DNA from: Leucobacter sp. cx-42
GTDB lineage: Bacteria; Actinomycetota; Actinomycetes; Actinomycetales; Microbacteriaceae
Assembly: GCF_014529985.1 (NCBI RefSeq)
Contig: NZ_JACVMU010000011.1
Coordinates: 1-64,000 of the forward strand
Direction of reading: 5' to 3'
Length of the DNA stretch: 64,000 nucleotides
Position numbers and translations under genes: made by a program. The notes below the pieces were generated by a model that was not told the origin of the DNA, ran no database searches, and saw only the letters and a list, made by a program, of their open reading frames with translations. Numbering within the stretch: the first letter of the stretch is position 1; every line of letters begins with the position of its first letter. Of this stretch, positions 62,906 through 64,000 are shown piece by piece.

Positions 62906-62918
62906 ATTGGTCATCAAT
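62906..62918. promoter_or_regulatory. GntR-type operator before aminotransferase gene
   Basis: ATTGGTCATCAAT, identical to the site at 62122. It lies in the divergent gap between the GntR gene (start 62813) and the aminotransferase gene (start 62939), close to the GAGGGAG ribosome site. Confidence 0.75.
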
Positions 62919-62938
62919 CTACGAGGGAGTACGACCAA

Positions 62939-64000
62939 ATGAATGAGTCTCCAGTGCACGCAGGCGTCCACATGGCTAACGGTTTCGATCCTGCGAGCGG
63001 AGTTGAACTCGACCCGGCAGCCGCCGCGCTGCTCGAGCGCCGCGACCGGGTCCTTGGCCCGTCATATCGACTCTTCTACCGCGAACCCGTCGCGATCGAC
63101 AGCGCCGAGGGCGTCTGGCTGCGCGGAACCGACGGCCGCACCTACCTCGACGCCTACAACAACGTCCCCGCGATCGGCCACAGCCACCCGGCCGTCACCG
63201 CGGCCGTCACCGCGCAGCTGTCGAAGCTCAACACCCATACCCGCTACCTCACTGAGCCGATCATTGACTACTCCGAGCGTCTGCTCGCGAAGTTCCCAGC
63301 CGAACTCGACCGCGTCACCTTCGCCTGCACCGGCAGTGAGGCGATCGACCTCGCCGTCCGCACCGCGCGCGCGGCCACGGGCAAGCAGGGCATCATCATC
63401 ACCGAGCACGCCTATCACGGCACGACCGTTGCGGCGGCCGGCCTCTCCCCCTCGCTCGGCCCGAACAATCCGCTCGGCGAACACGTGGTCACGATCCCGT
63501 CGATCGATACGGCGCGCACCCCGGCTGCGGAGGTCGGGCCGCGGTTGCTGGCATCGGTGGAGTCGGCGATCCGCGCACTGAATGAGGGCGGATCGGGCGT
63601 CGCCGCGATCATCCTCGATTCGATCTTCTCGAGTGACGGGGTGCAGACGGATCCCGCTGGCTTCCTCGCGCCGGTCGTCGAGGCTGTGCACAACGCTGGC
63701 GGCCTCTACATCGCCGACGAAGTGCAGCCCGGCTTCGGCCGCACGGGCGAATGGTGGGGCTTCCAGCGGCACGGGATCACCCCCGACCTCGTCGTGCTCG
63801 GCAAGCCGATGGGGAATGGCATCCCGATTTCGGCGGTCGTTGGCACCTCGGCAGCGCAGGAAAAGTTCGGCTCGCTCGTGCGGTACTTCAACACGTTCGG
63901 CGGCAACCCTGTGAGCATCGCTGCAGCGACAGCCGTGCTCGACGTCATCGAACAGGACGATCTCGTGACCCACTCGGCAACCGTCGGTGCACAGTTGCTC
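62939..64000 (+). CDS. Class III PLP aminotransferase/phospho-lyase, partial (runs off window end)
   Basis: The first 354 residues of a class III aminotransferase-fold enzyme; no stop is reached. GRTYLDAYNNVPAIGHSHPA and FACTGSEAIDLAVRTARAAT are the cofactor-phosphate and substrate regions; the PLP aspartate is in LYIADEVQPGFGRTGEWWGF and the Schiff-base lysine in VVLGKPMGNGIPISAV. The closest functional relatives by context are 5-phosphohydroxylysine and ethanolamine-phosphate phospho-lyases, which are of this fold, because a kinase gene sits across the regulator. A true transaminase is also possible. The start has GAGGGAG ten bases upstream. Confidence 0.9.
   Translation, partial: MNESPVHAGVHMANGFDPASGVELDPAAAALLERRDRVLGPSYRLFYREPVAIDSAEGVWLRGTDGRTYLDAYNNVPAIGHSHPAVTAAVTAQLSKLNTHTRYLTEPIIDYSERLLAKFPAELDRVTFACTGSEAIDLAVRTARAATGKQGIIITEHAYHGTTVAAAGLSPSLGPNNPLGEHVVTIPSIDTARTPAAEVGPRLLASVESAIRALNEGGSGVAAIILDSIFSSDGVQTDPAGFLAPVVEAVHNAGGLYIADEVQPGFGRTGEWWGFQRHGITPDLVVLGKPMGNGIPISAVVGTSAAQEKFGSLVRYFNTFGGNPVSIAAATAVLDVIEQDDLVTHSATVGAQLL

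Overview
This is a 64 kb chromosomal segment of a high-G+C actinobacterium. The best fit is the Microbacteriaceae, possibly a Leucobacter-like organism. The family call rests on an actinobacterial dnaK-grpE-dnaJ-hspR operon with HspR (HAIR) operators, a holin-X/DUF3618/YtxH-like membrane trio, PspC two-component modules, a single-chain glycyl-tRNA synthetase and the codon usage. No rRNA, CRISPR array, insertion sequence, transposase or phage structural gene was found. The genus is inferred from general resemblance and not proven.

Layout. 0-2 kb: a short kinase-like gene that may lack its N-terminus, tRNA-Tyr and an ElaA-type acetyltransferase. 2-7.4 kb: a class A penicillin-binding protein with PASTA domains and two GT4 glycosyltransferases. 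7.4-12.8 kb: an XRE regulator, an rRNA-type methyltransferase and the heat-shock operon hspR-dnaJ-grpE-dnaK. 13-17.5 kb: two MFS transporters around a hairpin-rich gap, and a PIF1-like helicase. 17.5-24.6 kb: two 'regulator divergent from transporter plus hydrolase' units, GntR/nitrilase/APC permease and TetR/MFS/YtcJ amidohydrolase. 24.8-30.8 kb: DoxX, a LuxR-type two-component pair, an FUSC-like membrane protein, a DUF2470-heme oxygenase fusion and a lipoprotein resembling a catalytically dead beta-lactamase. 30.8-36.8 kb: tRNA-Gly, a PspC histidine kinase/regulator pair divergent from a PspC/toast-rack membrane protein, and a DUF559 nuclease-like gene flanked by two copies of an 82-83 bp palindromic repeat.

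36.8-48.2 kb: SpoU methyltransferase, LysE exporter, AEC permease, nitroreductase, a small membrane protein between two identical hairpins, a MetE-like enzyme, uroporphyrinogen-III synthase, the membrane trio, a degenerate protoporphyrinogen-oxidase-like protein, a CPBP protease and GlyRS. 48.2-59.1 kb: quinone reductase, tandem D-2-hydroxyacid dehydrogenases, alpha/beta hydrolase, a lipoate ligase with the accessory domain first, D-Ala-D-Ala carboxypeptidase, MocR/EamA divergent pair, DUF2871 and a DHA2 MFS pump. 59.1-64 kb: a SAM-family riboswitch controlling an unknown, apparently frameshifted gene, then ogt, and a kinase/GntR/class-III aminotransferase locus with a shared operator; the aminotransferase runs off the end of the window.

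The most unusual content lies between genes. There are at least four families of palindromic repeats: a 92 bp family with three copies, an 82-83 bp family with two full and one shorter copy, a stem-variable hairpin family with two copies, and a duplicated hairpin terminator. The riboswitch-controlled orphan gene is the other highlight.
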